A stretch of DNA of 43,069 nt from positions 1 to 43,069 of the forward strand of contig CAMJPQ010000024.1 in NCBI GenBank assembly GCA_946407745.1, written 5' to 3'. Shown in pieces: positions 26,071 to 34,276 of the stretch (its first letter is position 1; each line of letters begins with the position of its first letter). A model generated the notes under the pieces. The model had not been told where the DNA came from, did no database searches, and was given only the letters and a program-made list of their open reading frames with translations. The stretch comes from an uncultured Clostridia bacterium. GTDB taxonomy: Bacteria > Bacillota > Clostridia > Christensenellales > Aristaeellaceae. A program made the translations under genes and the position numbers.

Positions 26071-28830
26071 TCAGGCTCCGCTCTCCAGCGCTGCCACCCT
26101 TGCGGTCAGGGCTTTGATCTCTTCTTTGAGCGTGTCCACGGTGTCTGAACCGTAGAGCCCGCCTTTGGACAATCTGAATCCGCACAGCTGCAGGACGGCT
26201 GTATATTTCCGATGCACGCCGATGGTCACACGCTTGTTCCATTTGTACGTCCTGACAACCCGGGTGTACTCGTTGCCGCTGGTATCTGTTGCCGTCTCGG
26301 TCGTTTCGCTGTACTCTGCGCCGCTCGGATTAAACGTGAACGTCCAGCCGATGCGGTGCCATTCCGTACCGCTGACCTTGATCGTGTCCGAGACGCCAGC
26401 CTTGCCAGTCGGGTATTCCATGGGGTTAGTGCCAATGCCGCCCCAGCCAAACTTAAGCCATGCTTCGCTTCCGCTTGTCAGCCGCGCCCAGCAGGAAAGC
26501 GTGTAGACCTCGCCGACTTCCATCTCATCCACGATGTAGCCGTAGGACTTGCATTCCTCACCCTGCTTGTAGTAGGCGGTGTGTCGTCCCTGCGGATAGT
26601 AGAGCGTTTCCACGTTGCCCCAGGCTGAGTTCTCGGTGATGTTGTATTGGAGGGCTTTGTTGTACACTTCGCCGTCCTGGTCTGTAATGATGGCGTCGCC
26701 CGTCAGGCTCACGCAGCTGGTGGTGATGCCGTCGTCCGCGTCCCGATACACAAACCAGGCTTCCGGGTAAGCTGTTCCCGTTGTCGAGTCGGTGTAGGCT
26801 GTTCTGTGATAGACATAGGTCGAACCTGCGGTCTGCTCTGCGGTCGGCTCGGTGGTGTAGTAGTCATAGCTTTTGATGCTTTTCATGTACGCGCCGCCGC
26901 TCTTGCTGTAGCGGGCGGCGTTGCCGCACACCAGGTTCGTCGAACCGTTGTTGACCCACCAGGCGTCTTTGTTGAGGAGATTCTTCCGCATCGCCCAGAC
27001 GCCCGCGTTCGCCAGTGCCTCGTCGATGCCGTTGTAGGTGGTCTGGACGGTCTCCAGCTGGCCCTCGATCTCGCCCACGTTCCGCGCGAAGACGGCCATC
27101 TGGTTGGCTGTGGGGAGCAGCGCCTTGATCTCCTGGGCGTCCTCGATCAGATCCTCCAGCTCCATGGCCAGGCCGCTGATCTCTCCGCCGCTGCCGCCGG
27201 ATGCAAGTGCGGACTGTGCCACGCTCCCGGTGTAGGCCTCGCCGGCGCCGCGCTCCACGCGGATCCAGGTTGTCCCGGTCTCTGTGCTGCTCAGCTGACG
27301 CCACAGTGTCCATGGCCATGCCTCGTTCGGGTCGAAGTTCTGGCTGCGGCTGTTGAACTGGCTGCCCACCGGGTGGGCCACGTCCACCAGGAGCCGCAGG
27401 ATCTCCTGTCCATGGACATAGAACGGCCAGTCCTTCCGTACCTCTACGCCCAGCTTGTTGGCTTTCTGGCCGAAGGCAAGCCCCTTGCCGCCTGCCATGC
27501 GGTAGATCGTATGGATCGCGGTCCCGATGTACAGGGTGGCGCTGGCTATCTGTCCGGCCTGGTCCGTCGCCGTCACCTGGATCTGATAGCTCGTCTCCGC
27601 GTCCAGGCTGCCGCCCAGCCTGGCCTCTCCGCCGCTGAGGGTGACCGCGCTGCCTATGTTGGCCCCCGCCGCGGTTTTCATCTGCGCCCGCACGGTCGCT
27701 GTGCCGCCTGCCAGCGAGGTCGCCACGCTGGCCCGGACCAGGGCGTAGACGCCCTCGTCGTCGGCTGCCTTCTGCGCGTTGCACCGCTCGGCGCTCAGTG
27801 CCCGGAAGACCGGCGGCGCATTGGCGGTGATCGACAAGATCTGGCTCGTACTGCCGATAAAGCCGCGGCTGTCCTCCACCGTGAAGGTCAGCTCGTAGTT
27901 CCCGGCAATGTGCGGGGTAAAGGTCACGGTGTCCTGTGCACTGGAGATCTCCCGCTTCCATTCCGGGCTGCTCAGTGTCATCCGCACTGCCGTTGCGCCG
28001 ACGGCCAGGGCGACGTAGAAGGAGACCGTCACCTGATTCAGATTTTGGGTGTAGGTCAGGGTCTCCCCTCCCGCGCTGACCTCGTTGGACGTCGGCGTGA
28101 TGATGACCTCCGGCCGATACCACCAGTTATTTGGGATGGTCAGCAGCGCCTGCTCCGTCGCCGCGCTGCCGATCAGGGTGCCGTCCCGGTCGTAGGTCTC
28201 CACCTTCACCGTGCCCACGATGGTGTCGCTGTTCGGGGTGGCCTGCATCACGGCCTGGAAGGTGGCGTAGTTCTCGCTGTCCCGCGGGATTGCCCAGGCC
28301 GTCTCCCGGACGCCTGCCGCCAGCTCCTCCGTGTGACTCACGTTTCCCGGATAGTTCCATGTGACGCGGTGGGTGACCTCTTCGGCCTCGTTGGTCAGCT
28401 TGACCGCCTGGGGGCTGCCGACCTCCGCGGCCTCCACCGTCACCGTGGAGGCGGTCGCGATCACGTTTTCTGTCACGTCCGCCACCACGTTCACGTCGTA
28501 GTAGCTCGCCTGCGCCCATTGCTGCCGCATAAAGCTGGCCGTGAAGCGGATGGTCGTCTCATCGCCGTCCGCGCTCTCGGTGTACCGGTTCACCTGCACG
28601 CGGGCCTGGCTGCCGACGTTGCCGGTGCTGGAATAGGTGCTCCCGCCGACATGCACCTTGTAGTATGGCCCTTTGCTGACCGTCCAGGTCAGATACAGAC
28701 CGTTCAGCGTGTATCGCCGGGTGTTCAGCGTGAGCGAGCAGGACACGTCCACCTGCATGTTTGCGCCTTCCTGGGTGTAGGGGATGGAAATGGTTTTCCC
28801 CGTCTTTGCGGTTTTATAGATCAGCTCCAT
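26071..28830 (-). CDS. Large tail fibre, DUF859-type
   Basis: 919 residues, ATG 28830 after GAGAGAGGGG. The N-terminal two-thirds are Ig-like beta repeats of the DUF859 type (DVSCSLTLNTRRYTLNGLYL, 'GRYELTF'-like 'GNYELTFTVEDSRGFIGST') ending in the signature GKGLAFGQKANKLGVEVRKD. Next is a baseplate tip motif (VAHPVGSQFNSRSQNFDPNE, WPWTLWRQL), then a helical stalk (about 570-610), a jelly-roll carbohydrate-binding-like domain (about 640-880, GEVYTLSCWARLTSGSEAWL) and a C-terminal trimeric coiled coil (VDTLKEEIKALTARVAALES). It is likely a receptor-binding fibre that recognises cell-surface sugars. Confidence 0.7.
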   Translation of the reverse strand: MELIYKTAKTGKTISIPYTQEGANMQVDVSCSLTLNTRRYTLNGLYLTWTVSKGPYYKVHVGGSTYSSTGNVGSQARVQVNRYTESADGDETTIRFTASFMRQQWAQASYYDVNVVADVTENVIATASTVTVEAAEVGSPQAVKLTNEAEEVTHRVTWNYPGNVSHTEELAAGVRETAWAIPRDSENYATFQAVMQATPNSDTIVGTVKVETYDRDGTLIGSAATEQALLTIPNNWWYRPEVIITPTSNEVSAGGETLTYTQNLNQVTVSFYVALAVGATAVRMTLSSPEWKREISSAQDTVTFTPHIAGNYELTFTVEDSRGFIGSTSQILSITANAPPVFRALSAERCNAQKAADDEGVYALVRASVATSLAGGTATVRAQMKTAAGANIGSAVTLSGGEARLGGSLDAETSYQIQVTATDQAGQIASATLYIGTAIHTIYRMAGGKGLAFGQKANKLGVEVRKDWPFYVHGQEILRLLVDVAHPVGSQFNSRSQNFDPNEAWPWTLWRQLSSTETGTTWIRVERGAGEAYTGSVAQSALASGGSGGEISGLAMELEDLIEDAQEIKALLPTANQMAVFARNVGEIEGQLETVQTTYNGIDEALANAGVWAMRKNLLNKDAWWVNNGSTNLVCGNAARYSKSGGAYMKSIKSYDYYTTEPTAEQTAGSTYVYHRTAYTDSTTGTAYPEAWFVYRDADDGITTSCVSLTGDAIITDQDGEVYNKALQYNITENSAWGNVETLYYPQGRHTAYYKQGEECKSYGYIVDEMEVGEVYTLSCWARLTSGSEAWLKFGWGGIGTNPMEYPTGKAGVSDTIKVSGTEWHRIGWTFTFNPSGAEYSETTETATDTSGNEYTRVVRTYKWNKRVTIGVHRKYTAVLQLCGFRLSKGGLYGSDTVDTLKEEIKALTARVAALESGA

Positions 28831-28852
28831 GCTGTCCCCTCTCTCTCCTCGC

Positions 28853-30715
28853 TCAGCTGTCCATGACGATCAGGCAATCCCTGGTCACCGCACAGCTGCC
28901 GTCGGTCCCGACCACGACGCAGCGGATGTACTCGCGGTTATGGCTGACCACGAAGGCCTTCTCGCTCTCCTGCGGGTTCTCGCCGCTGCCGAAGCTGGCC
29001 CAGCCGCCGAGCGCGCTTTGATTGCTGCGGTACTGCCAGTGATAGCTCGCGATATTCCCCGCCGCCAGGAAACGGATGGTCACCGTCGCGCCGCTGACCG
29101 CGTGGATGGTTTCTTTCGGCTGGCATACGATCACCGGCCCGGTATCTGTCTCGGTCCGCACGGCGGCCGGGTTGGTGTACTGCACGGATCCGTCGGACCC
29201 GGTCAGCTTGCAGCGCCATAGCATCTCCATGTAGTAGGGCCCAATCGGGATTGCCAGGGTTTTCGTGTTGTACCCCGTCATGGTGATGTCAGTCCAGACC
29301 GTGCTGTTCGGGTACTGCATCTGCCACTGGTATTTCGCCACGCCCTCGGCCTCCACGGTCAGCGATGCGCTGCCGCTCTCCGGCCAGCTGGAGCTCCCGT
29401 CCAGCGGGTGATTGCTGTCTCCCGCCGCGCCGCTGAGCGTCACGCGCTGATCCTGCGGCTGCTGCGTGATGACCAGCGGCACCACGTTGCTTGTGCCCTG
29501 CCGCCATTTCTCTGAGACGCCGGTCGGCATCGACGTGAACTCATACCAGCCCTTGGCCTCCGTGCCGACGCTCAGCGTCTCATTGCTGCGCAGCCGGTCC
29601 GCATAGGCGCCGGCCGCGCCGAACTCGGCCATCACTTCGCCGTACTCGGTCACGTGCCCCTCGCCGTCCGTCTGCACCCGCTGGAAGCGCAGCGCGTCCG
29701 CCGTCAGCACGGCGCCCGTGCCGGCCGCCTGGTTCTGCGTCAGCGTCATGGCGTCTTCGTCGATCAGGATATGGGTGCCGTACTTCCGGCTGAAGCTGTC
29801 CACGTCGGCGCGGAAGCCGGTCACCTCCTGCTCCAGCTTGGTCGCGCGGTTCTCCACTTTGGTGATCCCATTCTGGAGTACCGTCCTGGTGTTTTCCACC
29901 GTCTGCCGGATGGACTTGTCCAGCATCTCCACCTCGGCCTTCAGTGTCTCCTCCAGCAGGATGACTTGCTCCTTTGCGTCCTCCGCGGCGGCCCGGTTTT
30001 CGTTCACCCAGATGTCCTGATCCTCCGGCGCCGGCGTCCAGCCGGTGGCGCGGACGCCTTTCTCCAGCTTGACGTTCCACCAGCTGATCGTATATCCCGC
30101 CGGCACATAGGCGCCCATGATCTTGATGGCCCGGTTGGTGGAGATGGCCGCCTGGGCCTCGGTCTGCACGAAGGTCCCCTCGTAATATCCGCTGCAGCCG
30201 CCGGTCACGATGGGCAGATCCTCGCCGTTGATGGCCGTGTTGTTCCCGCTGCCGAATTGCAGGTATGGTAGCAGGTAACAGTAGCCCGGGCCCTTGCCGA
30301 CGCCGCGGTTCACCGTTGGCGCGTCGCCCTCTCCGGCCCACTCGAATTTCCAGTTGAAGGAGACGCAGAAGGTGCTGGTCGTGTCCCCGTTGGCCGTCTC
30401 CATGCCATAGTCTGTGTAGCGCTTGACGATCTCCAGCGGCGTGCCCATCATGGAGATCTCCTCCTCCTGCTGGCGCCAGCTCTCCAGCAGCAGGTTTCGT
30501 CCGTCCCTGTTCATGCTCTCCTGCACAGCCTCGATCAGGTCGGCCTGGTCGTTGACGATCGTCCAGTCATACCCGCCCCAGCGCTTCAGCACGTTCGGGG
30601 TCTCGCTGGTGTCCAGCCAGAGCTCGTTGTATGTCGGGCTGTCCGGCGGGACGATGCCCACCGTGATGTCCGACGCATCCCGGATCGTGAACTGCCCGAC
30701 TGCGATGATCGACAT
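28853..30715 (-). CDS. Tail fibre protein with Ig-like C-terminus
   Basis: 620 residues, ATG 30715, one nucleotide after the stop of the upstream gene with a GAGGTGAG site. The N-terminus starts MSIIAVGQFTIRDASDITVG and has the 'YNELWLDTSETPNVLKRWGG' unit seen in fibre proteins. A jelly-roll carbohydrate-binding-like domain (about 70-235; GRNLLLESW, 'AYVPAGYTISWWNVKLEKGV') is followed by a coiled coil (EQVILLEETLKAEVEMLDKS). Then comes a beta region and, in the C-terminal 200 residues, two immunoglobulin-like repeats (IVCQPKETIHAVSGATVTIR). Likely part of the adsorption apparatus. Confidence 0.65.
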   Translation of the reverse strand: MSIIAVGQFTIRDASDITVGIVPPDSPTYNELWLDTSETPNVLKRWGGYDWTIVNDQADLIEAVQESMNRDGRNLLLESWRQQEEEISMMGTPLEIVKRYTDYGMETANGDTTSTFCVSFNWKFEWAGEGDAPTVNRGVGKGPGYCYLLPYLQFGSGNNTAINGEDLPIVTGGCSGYYEGTFVQTEAQAAISTNRAIKIMGAYVPAGYTISWWNVKLEKGVRATGWTPAPEDQDIWVNENRAAAEDAKEQVILLEETLKAEVEMLDKSIRQTVENTRTVLQNGITKVENRATKLEQEVTGFRADVDSFSRKYGTHILIDEDAMTLTQNQAAGTGAVLTADALRFQRVQTDGEGHVTEYGEVMAEFGAAGAYADRLRSNETLSVGTEAKGWYEFTSMPTGVSEKWRQGTSNVVPLVITQQPQDQRVTLSGAAGDSNHPLDGSSSWPESGSASLTVEAEGVAKYQWQMQYPNSTVWTDITMTGYNTKTLAIPIGPYYMEMLWRCKLTGSDGSVQYTNPAAVRTETDTGPVIVCQPKETIHAVSGATVTIRFLAAGNIASYHWQYRSNQSALGGWASFGSGENPQESEKAFVVSHNREYIRCVVVGTDGSCAVTRDCLIVMDS

Positions 30716-30716
30716 A

Positions 30717-32564
30717 TCAGCTCACCTCGCAGACAAACACCGCCTTGGTCTCCACATCCGTGTCCGTGACGTGGATCACCTTCCCGGTCGCGAACACGGT
30801 GCCGTCGCTGTTTCCGTCCCGGTCCCGCTTGTACCAGGTGTAGGTCTTCTCGTGCCGGTAGTTCGCGCTGCTGGTCACGTCCTCCCATTTGCTGCCGGAA
30901 TAGCGCATCAGCTTTGTCTCTGCGCCGCTGGCCTGCAGCTGGTAGTAGTAATCGCCGGCCGCCGGGCTGCTCGGGGCGTTCGCGGCCAGGACGTAGCTTG
31001 TGCTCTTCTGCGCGTCCACCTCCGCGCCGCTCTGCCACAGGCGGCAGATCAGCACCGTGTCGCCCTTGCCGTTCTTGAAGATGTCCCCGCCCGTGGATTC
31101 GATCTCTGCCTGGTAGTTGTCGGTCTTGTCCTGCAGGGTGATCACGTCCGTGTAGACCGCGCCGCCGTAGCTCATCTCGCATTTGATGTCCAGCGTCGCC
31201 GCCACATCGGTCCCCGCGATTTTGAGGCTGCTGCCGGTCTCCCCGCTGATGACGGTCCAGCTGCCGTTGATGAACTTGTACCAGACGTAGGTCGCCCCGC
31301 TGGAGATCGCGGTGGATCCCTGGTAGGCCGCGGCCGCAATCGTCAATTTGCTGTCCTGCGTCGGCGCGTTGTGGTTGGTGAACACAAGGCCGTCCGGCCC
31401 GTACAGGCTCATCACCACCGAGGGCGTGCCATCCGCGCCCGTCTTGGCTGTGCCCCAGCACAGGCGCAGGGTTGTCTGCACCGGCGACGTGATGGGGATG
31501 TTCAGCTGCCCCTTCTCTGCCGGCTTGTAGTTGGCATAGACGGTGATGGTCAGCGGGATCTCATGGTTGCTGTTCGCCGCCCCGGCATCGACGCGGATTC
31601 CTGTGGCCGGATTGCCCGCGACCGCCACCGCCTGTTGGAACGCGATCCCCATGAATTGGACAGCCGGATTCACCTTTTCCGTGCCGGTGTAGGCTGCGAT
31701 GGACGAGGTGAACGTGAGCGTGGTGCCCACAGCGCCGTCCTTGCTGACCGGGATCACGAAGGCTTCGTTGGTCAGGAAGACCACGCTCGCGTCGTCGCCC
31801 TTCCCGCCGTCGTACACCTTGTACAGGCTGGTGATGTCCTCCACGCCGTCGCTCTCTGTCAGGCTCGTGACCGCCCGCAGGCTGGCCGTCGTGCCGTTCC
31901 AGATGCTGTCCGCATACGCAACGGTGATCGGGTTGCTGTTCAGCTTGGAGGCCACCGGATAGTCCGCCCAGGTGCCCCCGCTGGTCTTGTACTGCCATTT
32001 TTCAAACGCGCAGCCCTGGCAGTTGGCCGTCAGCTCAATCCCCGTCGAAGGGGTTACGGTCGCGCCGTCGGACGCCACCTTGAAAACCTGGTCGCCGCTG
32101 ATCCAGCACGTCTTGGCGCCGGTGCCGTTCTTGACCAGGGCGAAGGAGATCTCCGCCTTCGCGCTCACCGTCACGCCCAGCTCCGGATCCGCATAGCTCA
32201 CGTTGGCCACATAGCTGATCATCCCGCCCGTCGTCCCGGCCAGCGTCAGAACGTTTTTCTTCACGGTCAGGACGTTCCCGCTCACCGTCTCGCCGCTCAC
32301 CAGGCTGGACTCGTTCGCGCCCACCAGCTTGCGCTTCCAGGTCACGGTCAGGCCGCTGGCGCTCAGCGGGACCTCCCGGCTGTTGGCGTAGATCACCGGC
32401 GTCAGCACCAGATAGGGGCTCGCCGTCCAGTCCGGGTTGATCGTCCCTGTGTCCTGGTCCTGCGCCTGGATCCTTGGCTGGTTGGATCCGACGTGGGCGC
32501 TCAGGCTTTGACCGTCCGAGAGGTCAACGATGGTCTTGCTCCCCATTGCGATGATTCCAGACAT
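30717..32564 (-). CDS. Tail fibre/adhesin-type protein with Ig-like repeats
   Basis: 615 residues, ATG 32564 after GAGGAGGGATAAG. It begins MSGIIAMGSKTIVDLSDGQS, the N-terminal type shared with the next gene (both have a short 'I-A-x-G' start that may dock on the tail). The rest is made of about five repeats of beta-sandwich (Ig-like) units, for example LTVTWKRKLVGANESSLVSG and 'TYVWYKFINGSWTVISGETG', similar to group II Ig-like tail domains. No enzymatic motif is seen. These domains usually bind weakly to surface sugars. Confidence 0.6.
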   Translation of the reverse strand: MSGIIAMGSKTIVDLSDGQSLSAHVGSNQPRIQAQDQDTGTINPDWTASPYLVLTPVIYANSREVPLSASGLTVTWKRKLVGANESSLVSGETVSGNVLTVKKNVLTLAGTTGGMISYVANVSYADPELGVTVSAKAEISFALVKNGTGAKTCWISGDQVFKVASDGATVTPSTGIELTANCQGCAFEKWQYKTSGGTWADYPVASKLNSNPITVAYADSIWNGTTASLRAVTSLTESDGVEDITSLYKVYDGGKGDDASVVFLTNEAFVIPVSKDGAVGTTLTFTSSIAAYTGTEKVNPAVQFMGIAFQQAVAVAGNPATGIRVDAGAANSNHEIPLTITVYANYKPAEKGQLNIPITSPVQTTLRLCWGTAKTGADGTPSVVMSLYGPDGLVFTNHNAPTQDSKLTIAAAAYQGSTAISSGATYVWYKFINGSWTVISGETGSSLKIAGTDVAATLDIKCEMSYGGAVYTDVITLQDKTDNYQAEIESTGGDIFKNGKGDTVLICRLWQSGAEVDAQKSTSYVLAANAPSSPAAGDYYYQLQASGAETKLMRYSGSKWEDVTSSANYRHEKTYTWYKRDRDGNSDGTVFATGKVIHVTDTDVETKAVFVCEVS

Positions 32565-32568
32565 GCTC

Positions 32569-34257
32569 TTATCCCTCCTCTGCTTTCAGCAGCTCGCATT
32601 CGTATGTGGCGGAGTAGGTCACGTCCGCCGGCGTCAGGGTGATGCTCTTGATCCCTTTGTGCTGATTGGCCCACAGCTCGTCCGCCGTGCTGTCCGCGCT
32701 CCGCCGCCGCCACTGGAACCGGCTGGCCGGGAAGCCGTCGGTCACGTTCTGGCTCCCGTGCCAGACCCGCGCCGTCAGCGTTGTGCTCCGGATCGTGTCG
32801 CTGAGCACGTCGCTGGTCGATGTGATTTCCACCCGGAAGCCCACCAGGTCGCTCACCGCGTCCTCCACCGCTGTTTTGAAGACCTGCGTGCTCTGCACCC
32901 GGCTGACGATGCTCTCCGGCGTGATCTTCTGCTCCGCCTCCTGCATCCTGGTCTGCAGGTCGCCCACGCTGGCGTTCCATTCCTCGCTCTGGGTCACGGT
33001 GCTGACGATGGCTGCCGGCGTGATCTTCTGCTCCGCGGACTGCATCCGGCTCTGCAGGCTGCTGATGTCCCCGGCGTTCCCGCTGGCCACGCCCTCCAGA
33101 TCCTCCAGCGCCTTCTGCGTGTCGGTCCAGTCCTCCGTCTGTTTGACCTTGGCCATGATCTGTCCCGGCTGCAGGGCCAGCTCCGTGCTCTGCTTGAACT
33201 CCTTCAGGCCGTTCACGTCCGTCCGCAGTCCGTTCGTGTACTCGTTGACCTTCAGCTGCAGGAACTGTCCCTCGATCACCGCGCCCTGGATGTATGGCAG
33301 CACTGCCTCCCGGGCGAAGAGCTTGTCCACGTCGATCCGGCTGGCGGTCAGCTTCTGGATCAGCGCCTCCATGGCTGTGGCGTTCTGCGCGTTCAGCTCC
33401 GTCACCAGCAGGTCGGTCTCCAGGATCGTGCGCCCGCTGCTGGTCAGTCCGGCCGTGATCTCGCCCTCGGTCACGGTCACCTCGTGGTGCGTGATCTCTC
33501 CGCTCTCCGGATCGATGTCCAGCTGATAGTATTTCCCGTCGCTGGCCTTCAGGACCAGGTGCGCGACCGTCATCTCCATCATCTGCGCGCTGTTGACGGC
33601 CAGGCGGTCGATATACATTCTGTCGCCCAGGAAGCGCGCCACAATCGCGGTGTCGCCCTCGATGTGGGAGATCTGCGCCCAGTCGATGGTCGCCGTCTGG
33701 ATCTCGGCGTTCACGATGTTGGCGCAGTAGGCCTGCAGGTTCTGGATGTTCGCGGTCCCGATCTCAGCCTGTGCGATCTGTGCGTCCGCGATCCTCGCGA
33801 TCTCCGCCTCCAGCGCCTGCACATTGGCGTATTTTGCGGTCAGGCTGGACACATAGGCCTTTGTGGCCTGCAGGTCGTTGATCCGTGCCTTCTCGGCCTC
33901 CAGGTCGCCCACCTTCGCATAGGCTGCCTCCAGCCGCGCGATGCTCGCCCAGTCGATCACCGCCGTCTGGATCACCGCTGTCACGATCTCCGCCACCTGC
34001 GCGTTCAGGTGCTGCACGGTGGCCTTCCCGATCTTCGCCTCCCCGAGCTCAGCGACCGCCGCCTCCAGGATGCCCGCGCCCCCGCCCTGGATGTATCTGA
34101 CGCCGATTCCGTTCTCCACCAGGTTCTCGCTGTCCAGGTGGTTCAGCGTGTATAGCAGTCGGTCCACCAGCCGCGCCAGGTATTGCCGCAGCTGCGCCAC
34201 GTCCTGCCGGTCGTTCCCGGTCAGCTGCGGCGGCATCTCGGCGCTGAAAGTTGCCAT
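32569..34257 (-). CDS. Tail fibre/stalk protein with long helical repeats
   Basis: 562 residues, ATG 34257 after AAAGGAGGTG. The N-terminus (RQDVAQLRQYLARLVDRLLY) precedes a run of short repeating units of the form 'A-x-I-x-x-L-x-A-x-x-A' (about 60-200; AYAKVGDLEAEKARINDLQA, KYANVQALEAEIARIADAQI). These suggest a trimeric beta-helix or coiled-coil shaft. Next are a probable pre-neck region and coiled-coil segments (SLQSRMQSAEQKITPAAIVS, twice), then a C-terminal Ig-like beta domain. It lies directly after the portal and first in the fibre cluster, so it may be the connector of the fibre assembly to the tail. No phosphodiesterase or depolymerase motif is visible. Confidence 0.6.
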   Translation of the reverse strand: MATFSAEMPPQLTGNDRQDVAQLRQYLARLVDRLLYTLNHLDSENLVENGIGVRYIQGGGAGILEAAVAELGEAKIGKATVQHLNAQVAEIVTAVIQTAVIDWASIARLEAAYAKVGDLEAEKARINDLQATKAYVSSLTAKYANVQALEAEIARIADAQIAQAEIGTANIQNLQAYCANIVNAEIQTATIDWAQISHIEGDTAIVARFLGDRMYIDRLAVNSAQMMEMTVAHLVLKASDGKYYQLDIDPESGEITHHEVTVTEGEITAGLTSSGRTILETDLLVTELNAQNATAMEALIQKLTASRIDVDKLFAREAVLPYIQGAVIEGQFLQLKVNEYTNGLRTDVNGLKEFKQSTELALQPGQIMAKVKQTEDWTDTQKALEDLEGVASGNAGDISSLQSRMQSAEQKITPAAIVSTVTQSEEWNASVGDLQTRMQEAEQKITPESIVSRVQSTQVFKTAVEDAVSDLVGFRVEITSTSDVLSDTIRSTTLTARVWHGSQNVTDGFPASRFQWRRRSADSTADELWANQHKGIKSITLTPADVTYSATYECELLKAEEG

Positions 34258-34276
34258 TCCGCTGCCACCTCCTTTG

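Noticed and set aside
24564-34257. Diversity-generating retroelement acting on fibre genes
   Set aside because: No reverse transcriptase and no template/variable repeat pair found.
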